Shown here: one piece after another, positions 14,091 to 22,313 of the stretch | Layout of the letters: each line of letters begins with the position of its first letter | How positions within the stretch are numbered: the first letter of the stretch is position 1 | NCBI GenBank assembly: GCA_002422605.1 | Contig: DISW01000020.1 | Location: 1 to 36,854, forward strand | DNA from: Bacteriovoracaceae bacterium UBA6200 | Lineage (GTDB): Bacteria; Bdellovibrionota; Bacteriovoracia; Bacteriovoracales; Bacteriovoracaceae | DNA: 36,854 nucleotides | Reading direction: 5' to 3' | The notes under the pieces: generated by a model | Databases searched by the model: none | Told to the model about the DNA's origin: nothing | What the model saw: the letters and a program-made list of their open reading frames with translations, nothing else | Made by a program: the position numbers and the translations under genes

Positions 14091-14786
14091 ATGTTTACCG
14101 TTAGAAAATCAAACGAGCGAGGCTTCGCTGACCACGGCTGGCTTAAATCACGTCATACCTTTTCATTTGCTGATTACTATGATCCGAAACATATGGGTTT
14201 TAAGAATCTTAGGGTTATTAATGAGGACCGAATTGCAGGCGGTACTGGTTTCGGTACCCACCCTCACCGGGATATGGAGATCATCTCCTATGTCATAAAA
14301 GGAGCTTTAGAACATAAAGACTCGATGGGAAATATAACCCAGATTAAACCTTATGAAGTTCAAAGGATGAGTGCGGGAACAGGTGTTGTTCACTCGGAGT
14401 ATAACGCTTCCCCAAATGAAGAAACTCATTTCTTTCAAATTTGGATCATGCCGAATCAATTAGGGCAAAATCCCGGTTATGGACAAAAGTCTTTTGAAGA
14501 CAAAATTAACTCTAAAAAGCTGGCCCTGGTCGTTTCACAAGACGGACGTGATGGATCGATTACGATTAAGCAAGATGCTGATATGTATATTTCCCGATTG
14601 AAGGCGAAAGATAAAGTGGAGTTTAATCTTAAAGCTGGACGTGGTGCCTGGGTACAAATCGTGAGAGGTAAGATCAGAATAGGAAATGAAGAATTATCAT
14701 CAGGAGATGCTATCTCAACTCATGAATCACAAATTCTCAAATTCAATGCCATTGAAGATTCTGAATTTATACTTTTTGATCTTTAA
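14091..14786 (+). CDS. Pirin family protein (YhaK/YhhW type bicupin)
   Basis: The 231-residue product has the pirin N-terminal cupin: SRHTFSFADYYDP, FGTHPHRDMEII and VVHSEYNAS. These contain the usual His-His-His-Glu metal ligands (about H57, H59, H101, E103). Relatives include bacterial quercetin 2,3-dioxygenases and redox-sensing pirins; the natural substrate is unknown. AAAGGAGG lies directly before the ATG. The gene converges with crtY with a one-base gap. A second, sequence-different pirin lies at 25084-25980. Confidence 0.88.
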   Translation: MFTVRKSNERGFADHGWLKSRHTFSFADYYDPKHMGFKNLRVINEDRIAGGTGFGTHPHRDMEIISYVIKGALEHKDSMGNITQIKPYEVQRMSAGTGVVHSEYNASPNEETHFFQIWIMPNQLGQNPGYGQKSFEDKINSKKLALVVSQDGRDGSITIKQDADMYISRLKAKDKVEFNLKAGRGAWVQIVRGKIRIGNEELSSGDAISTHESQILKFNAIEDSEFILFDL

Positions 14787-14787
14787 A

Positions 14788-15933
14788 TTAACTTACCAAG
14801 GCCTTGATCGCCTTTAATACAGATACCGGAGGCTTTCCCCAGAGAAGACGAAGCCTGTCTTTTAAATTGAGCTTCCCCTGGTAAAAGCGTTCAATCAACT
14901 CCTGTGGCAGAGTATAGAATCGTTCGAGCATCAAATATCTTTTCGAAGGGTGAGAAGCTTTAAATAGCATGCGATTGAGTAAACATAAATATTTCGCTTG
15001 TTGATAAAACTTCTCATCATATAAATCCAGAATGTTTTTCCAATCCGCCAGATCTATCCGTGAATTTTCTGCCAAGGCATGGACTCTTTCTAATGTTTGC
15101 GGAAAAGTATAACCAGTGACAGGTTGGTAAATACCTGAAGAAGCACCAAGCTTAAGAACTTCAGAACGCCTGTTCTTATCTATTTTTAGAGCAAGAGGTA
15201 AAGAACCCTGCTCTTCTCGAATAATTCTTTCAATCTCCCAACCCTGATCATGGAGGTATTTTAAAATCTCACTCTTTATCACCTCTGGATTTAAGTCGGG
15301 GGTATTAGAGTAATAAGTATCTTCTATAAGTAATTCCGTCTCACTCCAGGGAAGTAGATAAATGAAGCGGTAACCGTCAGTTTGGGGAACACGGACATCT
15401 TTTAATCGCACACTTGTTAGGCCATGGGGCTTTTTAAGTTGCACATCCAGTCCAAGAAATTTTTGATACCCAAACTCCCCTGCCGGATTTTCTCTCCATC
15501 CCCGGGCATCGATAACACAGGAAGCATAATGAATTTCTCCATTTTCTAATATAACTTTTTTGTCATCCATTGATTTTATCATTTGATTCAATCGAATTGA
15601 ATTTCTATGGGTATCCATTAAGCGTTCATGAAAATCTTCCGATCGAATGGCAAAATACTCACTCTCAAGTTTTCGGTGATAGAGGGGAAAAAAGACCTCG
15701 TAGGAAGGCCAGCTCTTAGATATAAGTCGCATTAACCACTCTGAGTCAGACGACATGACATCAGATTCATGAAAGCACCAGGTATGATTACCGCCAAGAG
15801 TCCCGTTCTTCTCGATAAGAAGGACTCGTGCCTCTGGATGAAAGTGACTCAAGGCCTCTAATAAAAGTCCTCCGGCAAGTCCACCACCGACAATTAAACA
15901 ATCCCAATAATTCTCATTAATTTCATTTTTCAT
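14788..15933 (-). CDS. crtY: Lycopene beta-cyclase, CrtY type
   Basis: The 381-residue flavoprotein converts lycopene to beta-carotene. Markers: N-terminal dinucleotide fold CLIVGGGLAGGLL, the CrtY signature GNHTWCFHE, the LLPWSETELLIEDTYYS region containing the acidic catalytic motif, and SGIYQPVTGYTFPQTL near the C-terminus. Length fits the family. It is the last pathway enzyme on this strand but is separated from crtB by a gene on the opposite strand. It therefore needs its own promoter or read-through under that gene. The start has only a weak purine run upstream. Confidence 0.92.
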   Translation of the reverse strand: MKNEINENYWDCLIVGGGLAGGLLLEALSHFHPEARVLLIEKNGTLGGNHTWCFHESDVMSSDSEWLMRLISKSWPSYEVFFPLYHRKLESEYFAIRSEDFHERLMDTHRNSIRLNQMIKSMDDKKVILENGEIHYASCVIDARGWRENPAGEFGYQKFLGLDVQLKKPHGLTSVRLKDVRVPQTDGYRFIYLLPWSETELLIEDTYYSNTPDLNPEVIKSEILKYLHDQGWEIERIIREEQGSLPLALKIDKNRRSEVLKLGASSGIYQPVTGYTFPQTLERVHALAENSRIDLADWKNILDLYDEKFYQQAKYLCLLNRMLFKASHPSKRYLMLERFYTLPQELIERFYQGKLNLKDRLRLLWGKPPVSVLKAIKALVS

Positions 15934-15970
15934 AATTTACAAATTTCTTACCTTGAGTTAGCAATCTATC

Positions 15971-16756
15971 ATGAATCATTTCGAAAAGTATGAGTCTTAT
16001 ATTCCTTTCGATTTATTGATACCAGGAAACTTTCTGGTAGCTTTCCTATGTCTCACCGTGATCGTCATTTTTCGCTACTTCTTTTTAACTATGCTCTTTT
16101 ATGTGCCATTTTATAAACGACAATCCTACTGGTCACAAAAACGACAGATATACAATAAGCTTCCTGATCATAAAGCACAGATCTTTGAGATCAAGTGGTC
16201 ACTGGTGAGTTCTGGAATCTTTGGAATTTCAGGAGTCCTTCTTGGAGTATTCTGGCAACTAGGTTGGGCAGAATTTTACCTTTCTTTTGATCATTACGGA
16301 TGGACTTACTTCTTTCTAAGTCCATTCATTCTTTCCATACTCCATGATCTATACTTCTACCTCACCCACCGAATGCTCCATACTTCCTGGATGTACCGGC
16401 GCTTTCATTCAGTACATCACGCTTCTCTTGAGCCTTCCCCATGGGCCTCGTTTTCCTTCCACCCGGTTGAATCAATCATTGAAGCTCTTCCCATACCTTT
16501 ATTCTCATTAATTCTGCCTCTCCATCCTGTAATCATCGTTATCTACCTGACTATGATGACTGTATCTGCCATCATTAATCATTTGGGTTTTGAAGTAATG
16601 CCGTTAAGACTCCAAAGATGGTTAATTTCAGGAACCCATCACTCAAGTCACCATCGTAATTTCAAATCAAATTACGGTCTTTTTTATACTTTCTGGGACC
16701 GTCTTTTCGGAACCGAATACGAATCTAAAAAATCCCCAAGGCCAGAGTTTCACTGA
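15971..16756 (+). CDS. Fatty acid hydroxylase/sterol desaturase family protein, putative carotenoid-modifying enzyme
   Basis: The 261-residue polytopic membrane protein has the di-iron histidine clusters of the family: H125-x7-H133 with H137, H146-xx-H149-H150, H204, and H223-H224-xx-H227-H228 followed by N (THHSSHHRN). Hydrophobic segments lie at about 18-45, 80-100, 110-132 and 175-200. Carotenoid 3-hydroxylase CrtZ and ketolases share this chemistry. Because the gene is embedded between crtY and crtB, ring hydroxylation or another carotenoid modification is the best inference. The sequence looks more like the general sterol-desaturase branch than canonical CrtZ. It is divergent from crtY (37-bp gap) and its end overlaps the next leftward gene by 32 bases. 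Confidence 0.8.
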   Translation: MNHFEKYESYIPFDLLIPGNFLVAFLCLTVIVIFRYFFLTMLFYVPFYKRQSYWSQKRQIYNKLPDHKAQIFEIKWSLVSSGIFGISGVLLGVFWQLGWAEFYLSFDHYGWTYFFLSPFILSILHDLYFYLTHRMLHTSWMYRRFHSVHHASLEPSPWASFSFHPVESIIEALPIPLFSLILPLHPVIIVIYLTMMTVSAIINHLGFEVMPLRLQRWLISGTHHSSHHRNFKSNYGLFYTFWDRLFGTEYESKKSPRPEFH

Positions 16757-17309
16757 CGCCAATATAACCTTCACTAAACCACTGCCACCAGGACAGAATC
16801 ATCATCATATGCCCTAATAAGATAAAAAAGTGGCTCCACATTTCTACCCGATCCGAAGCTTGAGAGAGATAGCGGTACCAATGAAGGGCTTCATCAATTA
16901 ATGAATAAATAATACTTAAAGCGACCAGTACCAGGGCCGGAATTTTCAAAAAAACGGGAAAGTGATAGGCCAGACATAAGACCATGACACTGGTGATACC
17001 GGCGAATATCGTAATATGATGAACCAGAGCTTCGGCACGTTGGAGGAACTCTTTATAAATAGTTCGATGTCCAATAGTATCAAAGGCGATAGCGGTAGAA
17101 AAAATAAAGACACCTAAAGGAATGTTATAAACATAGGCAGGAAAATTCACCCCATTGAAGTAACCGGACCCTATGAATAAGGAGACGATGGCAAAAAGCC
17201 CATACATTAATCCTACCCACAGAATATAAACGATCCAGTCTTTCTTATCAAAGTCCCGGACACGGCCAGCATATACTATCGTTTCTTTTATAAAACTCAT
17301 CTGACTCAT
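16725..17309 (-). CDS. Histidine-rich five-helix membrane protein of the carotenoid operon, unknown function
   Basis: The start at ATG 17309 overlaps the crtB stop as ATGA and has GGAG six bases upstream; an earlier in-frame ATG at 17321 lacks that geometry. The 194-residue product has about five transmembrane helices. Histidines sit at their ends in FDTIGHRT, ALVHHITIFAG, DEALHWYRY and WSHFFILLGHMM. These resemble metal-binding sets but do not match the canonical desaturase boxes. Tight coupling to crtB implies work on carotenoid or membrane lipid. I do not recognise the family. Confidence 0.7.
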   Translation of the reverse strand: MSQMSFIKETIVYAGRVRDFDKKDWIVYILWVGLMYGLFAIVSLFIGSGYFNGVNFPAYVYNIPLGVFIFSTAIAFDTIGHRTIYKEFLQRAEALVHHITIFAGITSVMVLCLAYHFPVFLKIPALVLVALSIIYSLIDEALHWYRYLSQASDRVEMWSHFFILLGHMMMILSWWQWFSEGYIGVSETLALGIF

Positions 17310-18220
17310 TTTAAACTCCACACTTTTTCAGGACTTTTAATCTTTTCACTTTGTATACAGGACCACCATAATTGTGACAGAAACGACTTGAAGGTAGAAA
17401 GAACAATCATTAATTTTTTGAACTTCGTCACATAAACTCGTTTTTGGAGACTCATGGCAGGGTCCCGACGAATCAAATAACCTATATGAGAATAAACTTT
17501 GGCCGCAATTAATACCGCCCATGATGATCTTAGAGAAAGAAATTTTAATCCTGCATATCCCTCACTATAAAGTTCATCGGCCCTCTTCAATAGCCTTTCC
17601 TGCATTTTAATCAGTAAGTCTTGATGAGAAGGATTAAAAAGCTTCTCTTCGAAAATTCCATATTCTTGTAACCATGAAAGTGGCAAATAAAGCCTTCCTT
17701 TCAATCGGTCCTCCTCAATATCCCGGCAAATATTTGTTAATTGCATGGCCTTTCCCATGGCAACCGCGTGAGCGAGGGCCACATCGTTTCTTATTCCCAA
17801 TATATGGCACATCATGAGTCCAACCGTACCGGCAACACAATAGCAATAGTCTTCAAGCTCATCGAGGGTTTGAAAGCGGGTGGATGAGACATCCATTCCC
17901 ATTCCCCTCAGAAGATCCAGAGGATATTTCATGGGAATATGATATTTGTTAACGATTTCGCTCATCCCCTGCATCTGAAAATTTTCAAATGATTCCCGTG
18001 AAGTCAGCTGTTCTGTTTGCTGCATGAGATTTCCTAAGCGTCTTTTAGATTCAGAAAGTGTCGTCACTTCATCAATTTCATCGTCACAATAGCGGCACCA
18101 GGAATAGAGCTTCCAAGCGGCTTCTTTCTCTTCAGAAGAAAAGAAGAATGAGGCCAAAGCAAAACTCTTTGAACCTTTTTGGATAGTGTCTTTATGTAAT
18201 GCGAGTTCAGAGTGTTCCAT
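17306..18220 (-). CDS. crtB: Phytoene synthase
   Basis: The 304-residue trans-isoprenyl synthase condenses two geranylgeranyl diphosphates to phytoene. Both Mg-binding aspartate motifs are present: WCRYCDDEID (D46, D47, D50) and NICRDIEEDRLKGRLYLP. YCYCVAGTVGLMM is also typical. The start codon overlaps the crtI stop (TAATG), with GAGGA upstream inside crtI. This gives coupling in the order crtE, crtI, crtB, membrane protein. Length and motifs are complete. Confidence 0.95.
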   Translation of the reverse strand: MEHSELALHKDTIQKGSKSFALASFFFSSEEKEAAWKLYSWCRYCDDEIDEVTTLSESKRRLGNLMQQTEQLTSRESFENFQMQGMSEIVNKYHIPMKYPLDLLRGMGMDVSSTRFQTLDELEDYCYCVAGTVGLMMCHILGIRNDVALAHAVAMGKAMQLTNICRDIEEDRLKGRLYLPLSWLQEYGIFEEKLFNPSHQDLLIKMQERLLKRADELYSEGYAGLKFLSLRSSWAVLIAAKVYSHIGYLIRRDPAMSLQKRVYVTKFKKLMIVLSTFKSFLSQLWWSCIQSEKIKSPEKVWSLK

Positions 18221-19707
18221 TAGGCCATATCCTCAAGCATAAGACCGGCCGTGGCCTTGGCGGAATTGACAACTCCAGGCACTCCAGCTCCAGGATGTGT
18301 GCCGGCCCCGACAAAGTAGAGACCTTCTAATTGTCCATCTCTATTATGATGACGAAAATAAGCACTTTGAGTAAGTCTGGGTTCAAGAGAAAAGGCCGAG
18401 CCATGGAAGGAATTAAGTTCAGTTGAAAAATCCTGGGGAGTAAATATTCTCTGAGAAACAATATTCTCACGAAGCCCCGGCATGTACTTTTCTTCCATGT
18501 ATTTGAGAATTTTTTCTGCATAGACCGGTCCCTCTTTCGACCAATCTATATTCATCATTCCTAAATGGGCCACAGGGGCCAGGACATAAAAACACTCATG
18601 GCCTTCAGGAGCGAGGTCAGGATCTGTAAGGCTTGGTACATGCAGATACAATGAAAAATCCTCCGGCAATGTTCCCTTCTTAAAAATATCGTTTAGAAGT
18701 TCTTTGTAACGAGGCCCGAATAAAACGTTATGATGGGCCAGATGGGGATACTTTTTCTTGGTTCCAAAATAAATGAGAAATAAACTCATACTGAAATGCT
18801 TATTTTGTAAATCCCTGGCCGTTTTTTGAACGATGGGTTCGCTCTTTAAGAGATCTTTATAAGTATGAACAATATCGCCATTACTCACAACGGCATCACA
18901 GGCCCAGATCTCTCCATGAATAGTTTTAACGCCAAGAATTTTTCCATTCTCCGTCATAATTTCTTTTATTTCATTCTCGAGACTGATCTTACCTCCCAAC
19001 TCTGTAAAATATTTTACCAAGGCATTCACCAAGGCCCCTGTTCCCCCTTTAGGAAAAAAGACTCCCCAGTTTCTTTCAAGAAAATGGATTAAGGTATAGA
19101 TAGACGACGTACTAAATGGATTTCCACCCACCAGAAGAGAATGAAAACTGAAGGCCTGGCGAAGATGTTCATCTTTAACATAACGACAGATGGTCGAATA
19201 AACACTTCGATAGGCACCTAACTTCAGGAGTTGAGGAGAAACTTTGACCATACTCCAGATGTGGAGGAACGGAGTGGCCGCAAGTTTGGTGTAACCTTCT
19301 TCAAAGACTTCTTTGGAATACTCGAGAAACTTTTTATAGCCCTCAACATCCTGAGGAGATTTTTCATGGATCTGTGAATAAAGTTCTTCCGGATTATTAC
19401 TATAATCGAATTTATAACCATCATCCCATAAAAGGCGATAGAAGGGAGACACTGGAATCATCTCCACGTAGTCGCTCATTTTTCTACCGGTCAGTGCAAA
19501 CAGTTCTTCAAGGCATTCAGGGGCCGTAATAACAGTCGGCCCGGCGTCAAAGGTAAATCCTTTATCTTTATAAACGTAGGCCCGCCCACCCGGGAGATCT
19601 CTTTTTTCAAAGATCTTCACTTCCATGCCAGCCGCTTGTAAGCGTATAGCTGCACTCAATCCTCCAAAACCGCTTCCAATAACCGCAACTCTTTTAGGTG
19701 TAGGCAT
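18220..19707 (-). CDS. crtI: Phytoene desaturase (lycopene-forming type)
   Basis: The 495-residue FAD enzyme has N-terminal VAVIGSGFGGLSAAIRLQAAG, then LPGGRAYVY and FDAGPTVIT, and C-terminal FVGAGTHPGAGVPGVVNSAK, the CrtI signature. It desaturates phytoene stepwise, probably to lycopene because a crtY is present. ATG 19707 is preferred; a TTG at 19713 lies in the same frame. GGAG lies 10 bases upstream, and the start lies within the end of crtE (14-base overlap). Confidence 0.95.
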   Translation of the reverse strand: MPTPKRVAVIGSGFGGLSAAIRLQAAGMEVKIFEKRDLPGGRAYVYKDKGFTFDAGPTVITAPECLEELFALTGRKMSDYVEMIPVSPFYRLLWDDGYKFDYSNNPEELYSQIHEKSPQDVEGYKKFLEYSKEVFEEGYTKLAATPFLHIWSMVKVSPQLLKLGAYRSVYSTICRYVKDEHLRQAFSFHSLLVGGNPFSTSSIYTLIHFLERNWGVFFPKGGTGALVNALVKYFTELGGKISLENEIKEIMTENGKILGVKTIHGEIWACDAVVSNGDIVHTYKDLLKSEPIVQKTARDLQNKHFSMSLFLIYFGTKKKYPHLAHHNVLFGPRYKELLNDIFKKGTLPEDFSLYLHVPSLTDPDLAPEGHECFYVLAPVAHLGMMNIDWSKEGPVYAEKILKYMEEKYMPGLRENIVSQRIFTPQDFSTELNSFHGSAFSLEPRLTQSAYFRHHNRDGQLEGLYFVGAGTHPGAGVPGVVNSAKATAGLMLEDMA

Positions 19708-20656
19708 TTGCAACTTTCTCCATGATATTTTTTAGTTGAATTAAGGCTTCAGAACTTTTTATTCCGGGGAAACCTTTATTTAAATGAGAATAGATTTCCC
19801 GGTGTAATCGCTCGGCTTCAGTTAGGGCACGTTTTTTAAGATCAGATTTTTCTAAAAATAGTTTTAAAGGACCTTCATCCGGCAACAGGGCCACCGCTTC
19901 TTTGAAGTCTTTAAACTCTTCCTGAGTTCCATAACGGGATAGATACATCCAAACCCATGACGCTCTTCCTAAACGTAAATCCTCAAGGGACTTTGAGTTT
20001 TGACTTCCAAGTTTAAGATTCCCTAAATCATCAAACCTTTGAAGAGAAACGCCGATTGCACTGCCAAGTTGGCCCAGTGTGCTCACATCTGCTTCTTCAT
20101 TGCCAAGTAGCCCCCCGACTTGTAAGGCCAATCCAATGAGAACTCCACTTTTTAGTTCATGACTTTTCATTCCAAGGTCAAAAATAGTTTCTCTTGGAAC
20201 CGCCAGCATATGGGCCATTAAATCATAGGCCTGTCCATGATGGGCCTGGGCCATAGCATGGTGAGTGAGAAATAAAATTTTAATCTTGGTGGCATCGGCC
20301 AAAGGAAGAGCATGTACCATCTTAAGAGCTTCAAAGTACATCCAGTTCGCAGCATTGAGTGCACAAGGCATGCCGTAAAGGCGGTGCAAACTTTGTTTTC
20401 CACGGCGCTCAAAACTATCGTCCTGAATATCATCTACAATCAAGGAACCCGAATGAATCCACTCAATCATTTTCATCAGCTCTGTTACTGATTGATCAAA
20501 AACAGAGGATTCCTTTTTGGTAGAATAGAGGGCGAAACCGATCCTAACCAAATCTCCCCTGAAATCTTTTTTAGGACGTGCCAGGAAATCTTCCACCGGA
20601 CCATTTAAAAATGTACCTAAAAAAGAGTCAGGGCAAAAAGCTGAGTCACTCATCAT
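19694..20656 (-). CDS. crtE: Geranylgeranyl diphosphate synthase, polyprenyl synthetase family
   Basis: The 320-residue all-alpha prenyltransferase has the first aspartate motif DDIQD (D75-D79), followed by RRGKQSLHRLYG, and the GQAYDLM motif. The second Asp region reads FDDLGN (208-213), with Asn where the family usually has Asp. It supplies GGPP to CrtB. GAGGGTG lies a few bases upstream of the ATG. It begins 29 bases after the lipocalin gene and probably shares its promoter at 21341-21362. Confidence 0.9.
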   Translation of the reverse strand: MMSDSAFCPDSFLGTFLNGPVEDFLARPKKDFRGDLVRIGFALYSTKKESSVFDQSVTELMKMIEWIHSGSLIVDDIQDDSFERRGKQSLHRLYGMPCALNAANWMYFEALKMVHALPLADATKIKILFLTHHAMAQAHHGQAYDLMAHMLAVPRETIFDLGMKSHELKSGVLIGLALQVGGLLGNEEADVSTLGQLGSAIGVSLQRFDDLGNLKLGSQNSKSLEDLRLGRASWVWMYLSRYGTQEEFKDFKEAVALLPDEGPLKLFLEKSDLKKRALTEAERLHREIYSHLNKGFPGIKSSEALIQLKNIMEKVANAYT

Positions 20657-20685
20657 TGGACACCCTCATAAAACTTTATGATTTT

Positions 20686-21267
20686 TTATTTAAGAACTTC
20701 ACAAAGTGGTTTGCGCTCGGAAAATCCACCATCCTGAATAGAGGTAAGGACTTTACAGGTATCATAACCATTCTTAAGCAGGTTCTCATTGGCAGCACTC
20801 AACACATCCAATGACACTTGTGGAGACCGGCTTAAAATCCATGCATATTCAGTTGTTGGATCACCAACTACTGCATATGAATAATCTTCAGCTAAATCCA
20901 GAATCCAATAATTTCCTCCGAAGGAATAAACCCAATCAAAAATTTTCACAAAAGTTACTTTAAGCTTAGCGTTTGAGTTTTTATCAACAATTTTCGCCCG
21001 AGCCTCAGCAGTTTTCCGGGCACCGGTTTTAGTGTCGCAAGAGTTTAGAACTTTAATTGTATTGGCCTTAGTAAGTGAGTACTCAGCGACAGTATTACCA
21101 ACACATTTTTTTTGAAAGCTTTGCGGGATACTGGCAATCTCATACCAGGTTCCAAGATAACGATTAAGGTCAACATTCTCAACTGTTTGCACACGACTTT
21201 GAGTTGGGCCGCCCATGGCAAAGGTATTACCTGCTAACATAAGAAAAACACTTAAAAGTAATTTCAT
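20686..21267 (-). CDS. Blc-type lipocalin, exported
   Basis: The 193-residue product starts with a signal peptide (MKLLLSVFLMLAGNTFA) and no lipobox, so it is likely periplasmic rather than the lipoprotein Blc. The lipocalin GxW block is RYLGTWYEIA; GGNYWILDLAEDYSYAVVGDP and WILSRSPQ are typical of bacterial Blc. These barrels bind lipids or hydrophobic pigments. It is the first gene of the leftward carotenoid operon. Lipocalin genes are known companions of LitR/CarH-controlled carotenoid loci. Upstream is AGGAGG. Confidence 0.9.
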   Translation of the reverse strand: MKLLLSVFLMLAGNTFAMGGPTQSRVQTVENVDLNRYLGTWYEIASIPQSFQKKCVGNTVAEYSLTKANTIKVLNSCDTKTGARKTAEARAKIVDKNSNAKLKVTFVKIFDWVYSFGGNYWILDLAEDYSYAVVGDPTTEYAWILSRSPQVSLDVLSAANENLLKNGYDTCKVLTSIQDGGFSERKPLCEVLK

Positions 21268-21340
21268 AGGACCTCCTTAGCTGATCACCAACCATTGATG
21301 ACCAAAACTTATTTCAAAGAAGTACCCCCTTATTTTATTA

Positions 21341-21362
21341 TTGTATAGATTTTTCTATACAA
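21341..21362. promoter_or_regulatory. Inverted repeat in the lipocalin/carH divergent promoter region, likely CarH operator
   Basis: TTGTATAGA (21341-21349), four Ts, then TCTATACAA (21354-21362): perfect 9-bp arms. Both strands begin with TTGTAT, usable as a -35; on the minus strand TAATAA (21340-21335) lies 16 bases downstream as a weak -10. MerR-type CarH/LitR proteins bind such repeats over -35 regions in the dark. The lipocalin start is 74 bases to the left, the regulator start 28 bases to the right. Confidence 0.7.
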
Positions 21363-21389
21363 ATATTTAAAACCATGTAAACTATACTA

Positions 21390-22313
21390 GTGAAGAAAGA
21401 AACTGAACTATTTAATATTCGAAAAGTCATTGAACTCACGGGAGTAACCGAATTCACCCTGCGTGGATGGGAAACCCGTTACCTTGCCTTTGCCCCTCAC
21501 CGGACAGAAACAGGCCGGCGGCTCTATCATCGAGAGGATATCCTCAAGATTAAGGCCCTGAAAGACCTGGTGAATCGAGGTTACCGAATCGGATCAATTG
21601 CATCTCTCGGTCTCACTGAACTTCAAGTATTGCTTGATGGCATAAATCCATCTGAGATTGATCCCATCATTGATCCCGACATTTCAAAAATTCTGAAACT
21701 GGCCGAAAGGTTTGAATGGGACCAAATTCAAAAGCTTATCATTAGAAAAAGAACTAAACTCTCCCCTGTAGACTTTATACTGACCTTTATCCTGAATTTG
21801 ATCCATGAAGTTAATATTCTTGTGGAGTTGCAGCAATTTTCCATTGCTCAAGAACACATCCTTTCTTCAATGATAAAAGAGAATATCTTCTTTCTTAAAA
21901 CCACTGCTCCTTCTCCTCATCATAAAAATGCACGAATTGTATTTGCGGCACCTGAAGGAGACCTCCATGAAAATGGACTATTGATTGCCGCAACATTAGC
22001 TAGCTTAGCGAAAATTCCCAATATCTACATTGGAGTAAATACTCCTAAGAATCATATCTGTGATGTCTGTCTGAGATTTAAGGCGACTCATCTCATCCTT
22101 ACTTCTACTGTTTCTAAAGAAGAAGGGGCCAAAGAGGACTTAATGAATTTTATCAATTTCCTCGATCGTCATTTGCCTCAATCCATGACTCTCTGGATAG
22201 GTGGACGTAACAGCATGAAGCACTCATTTGGGCTAGGAAGATCCTTTAATTTAGTATCCTCACTTCATGAGCAAAATGAAATGTTCGAAAAACTAAGGAA
22301 ACAAAAACCATGA
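21390..22313 (+). CDS. carH: MerR-family B12-binding transcription regulator (CarH/LitR type)
   Basis: The 307-residue product has an N-terminal MerR DNA-binding domain (FNIRKVIELTGVTEFTLRGWETRY...GRRLYHREDI), a helical middle with E155-H156, and a C-terminal cobalamin domain. That domain has an intact D191-L-H193-E-N-G196 (DxHxxG lower-ligand motif), TSTVS and WIGGR (GG motif). CarH/LitR proteins use adenosylcobalamin as a light sensor: they repress in the dark and release DNA in light. The Trp of the usual Wx9EH motif appears to be Val145 here. The start is GTG 21390, no SD visible. It is divergent from the carotenoid operon and overlaps the next gene by ATGA. Confidence 0.87.
   Translation: MKKETELFNIRKVIELTGVTEFTLRGWETRYLAFAPHRTETGRRLYHREDILKIKALKDLVNRGYRIGSIASLGLTELQVLLDGINPSEIDPIIDPDISKILKLAERFEWDQIQKLIIRKRTKLSPVDFILTFILNLIHEVNILVELQQFSIAQEHILSSMIKENIFFLKTTAPSPHHKNARIVFAAPEGDLHENGLLIAATLASLAKIPNIYIGVNTPKNHICDVCLRFKATHLILTSTVSKEEGAKEDLMNFINFLDRHLPQSMTLWIGGRNSMKHSFGLGRSFNLVSSLHEQNEMFEKLRKQKP

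Noticed and set aside
17351..17362. Another GTATAC-type CarH site within crtB
   Set aside because: It is short, lies in coding sequence and lacks the extended symmetric arms seen at 21341-21362.
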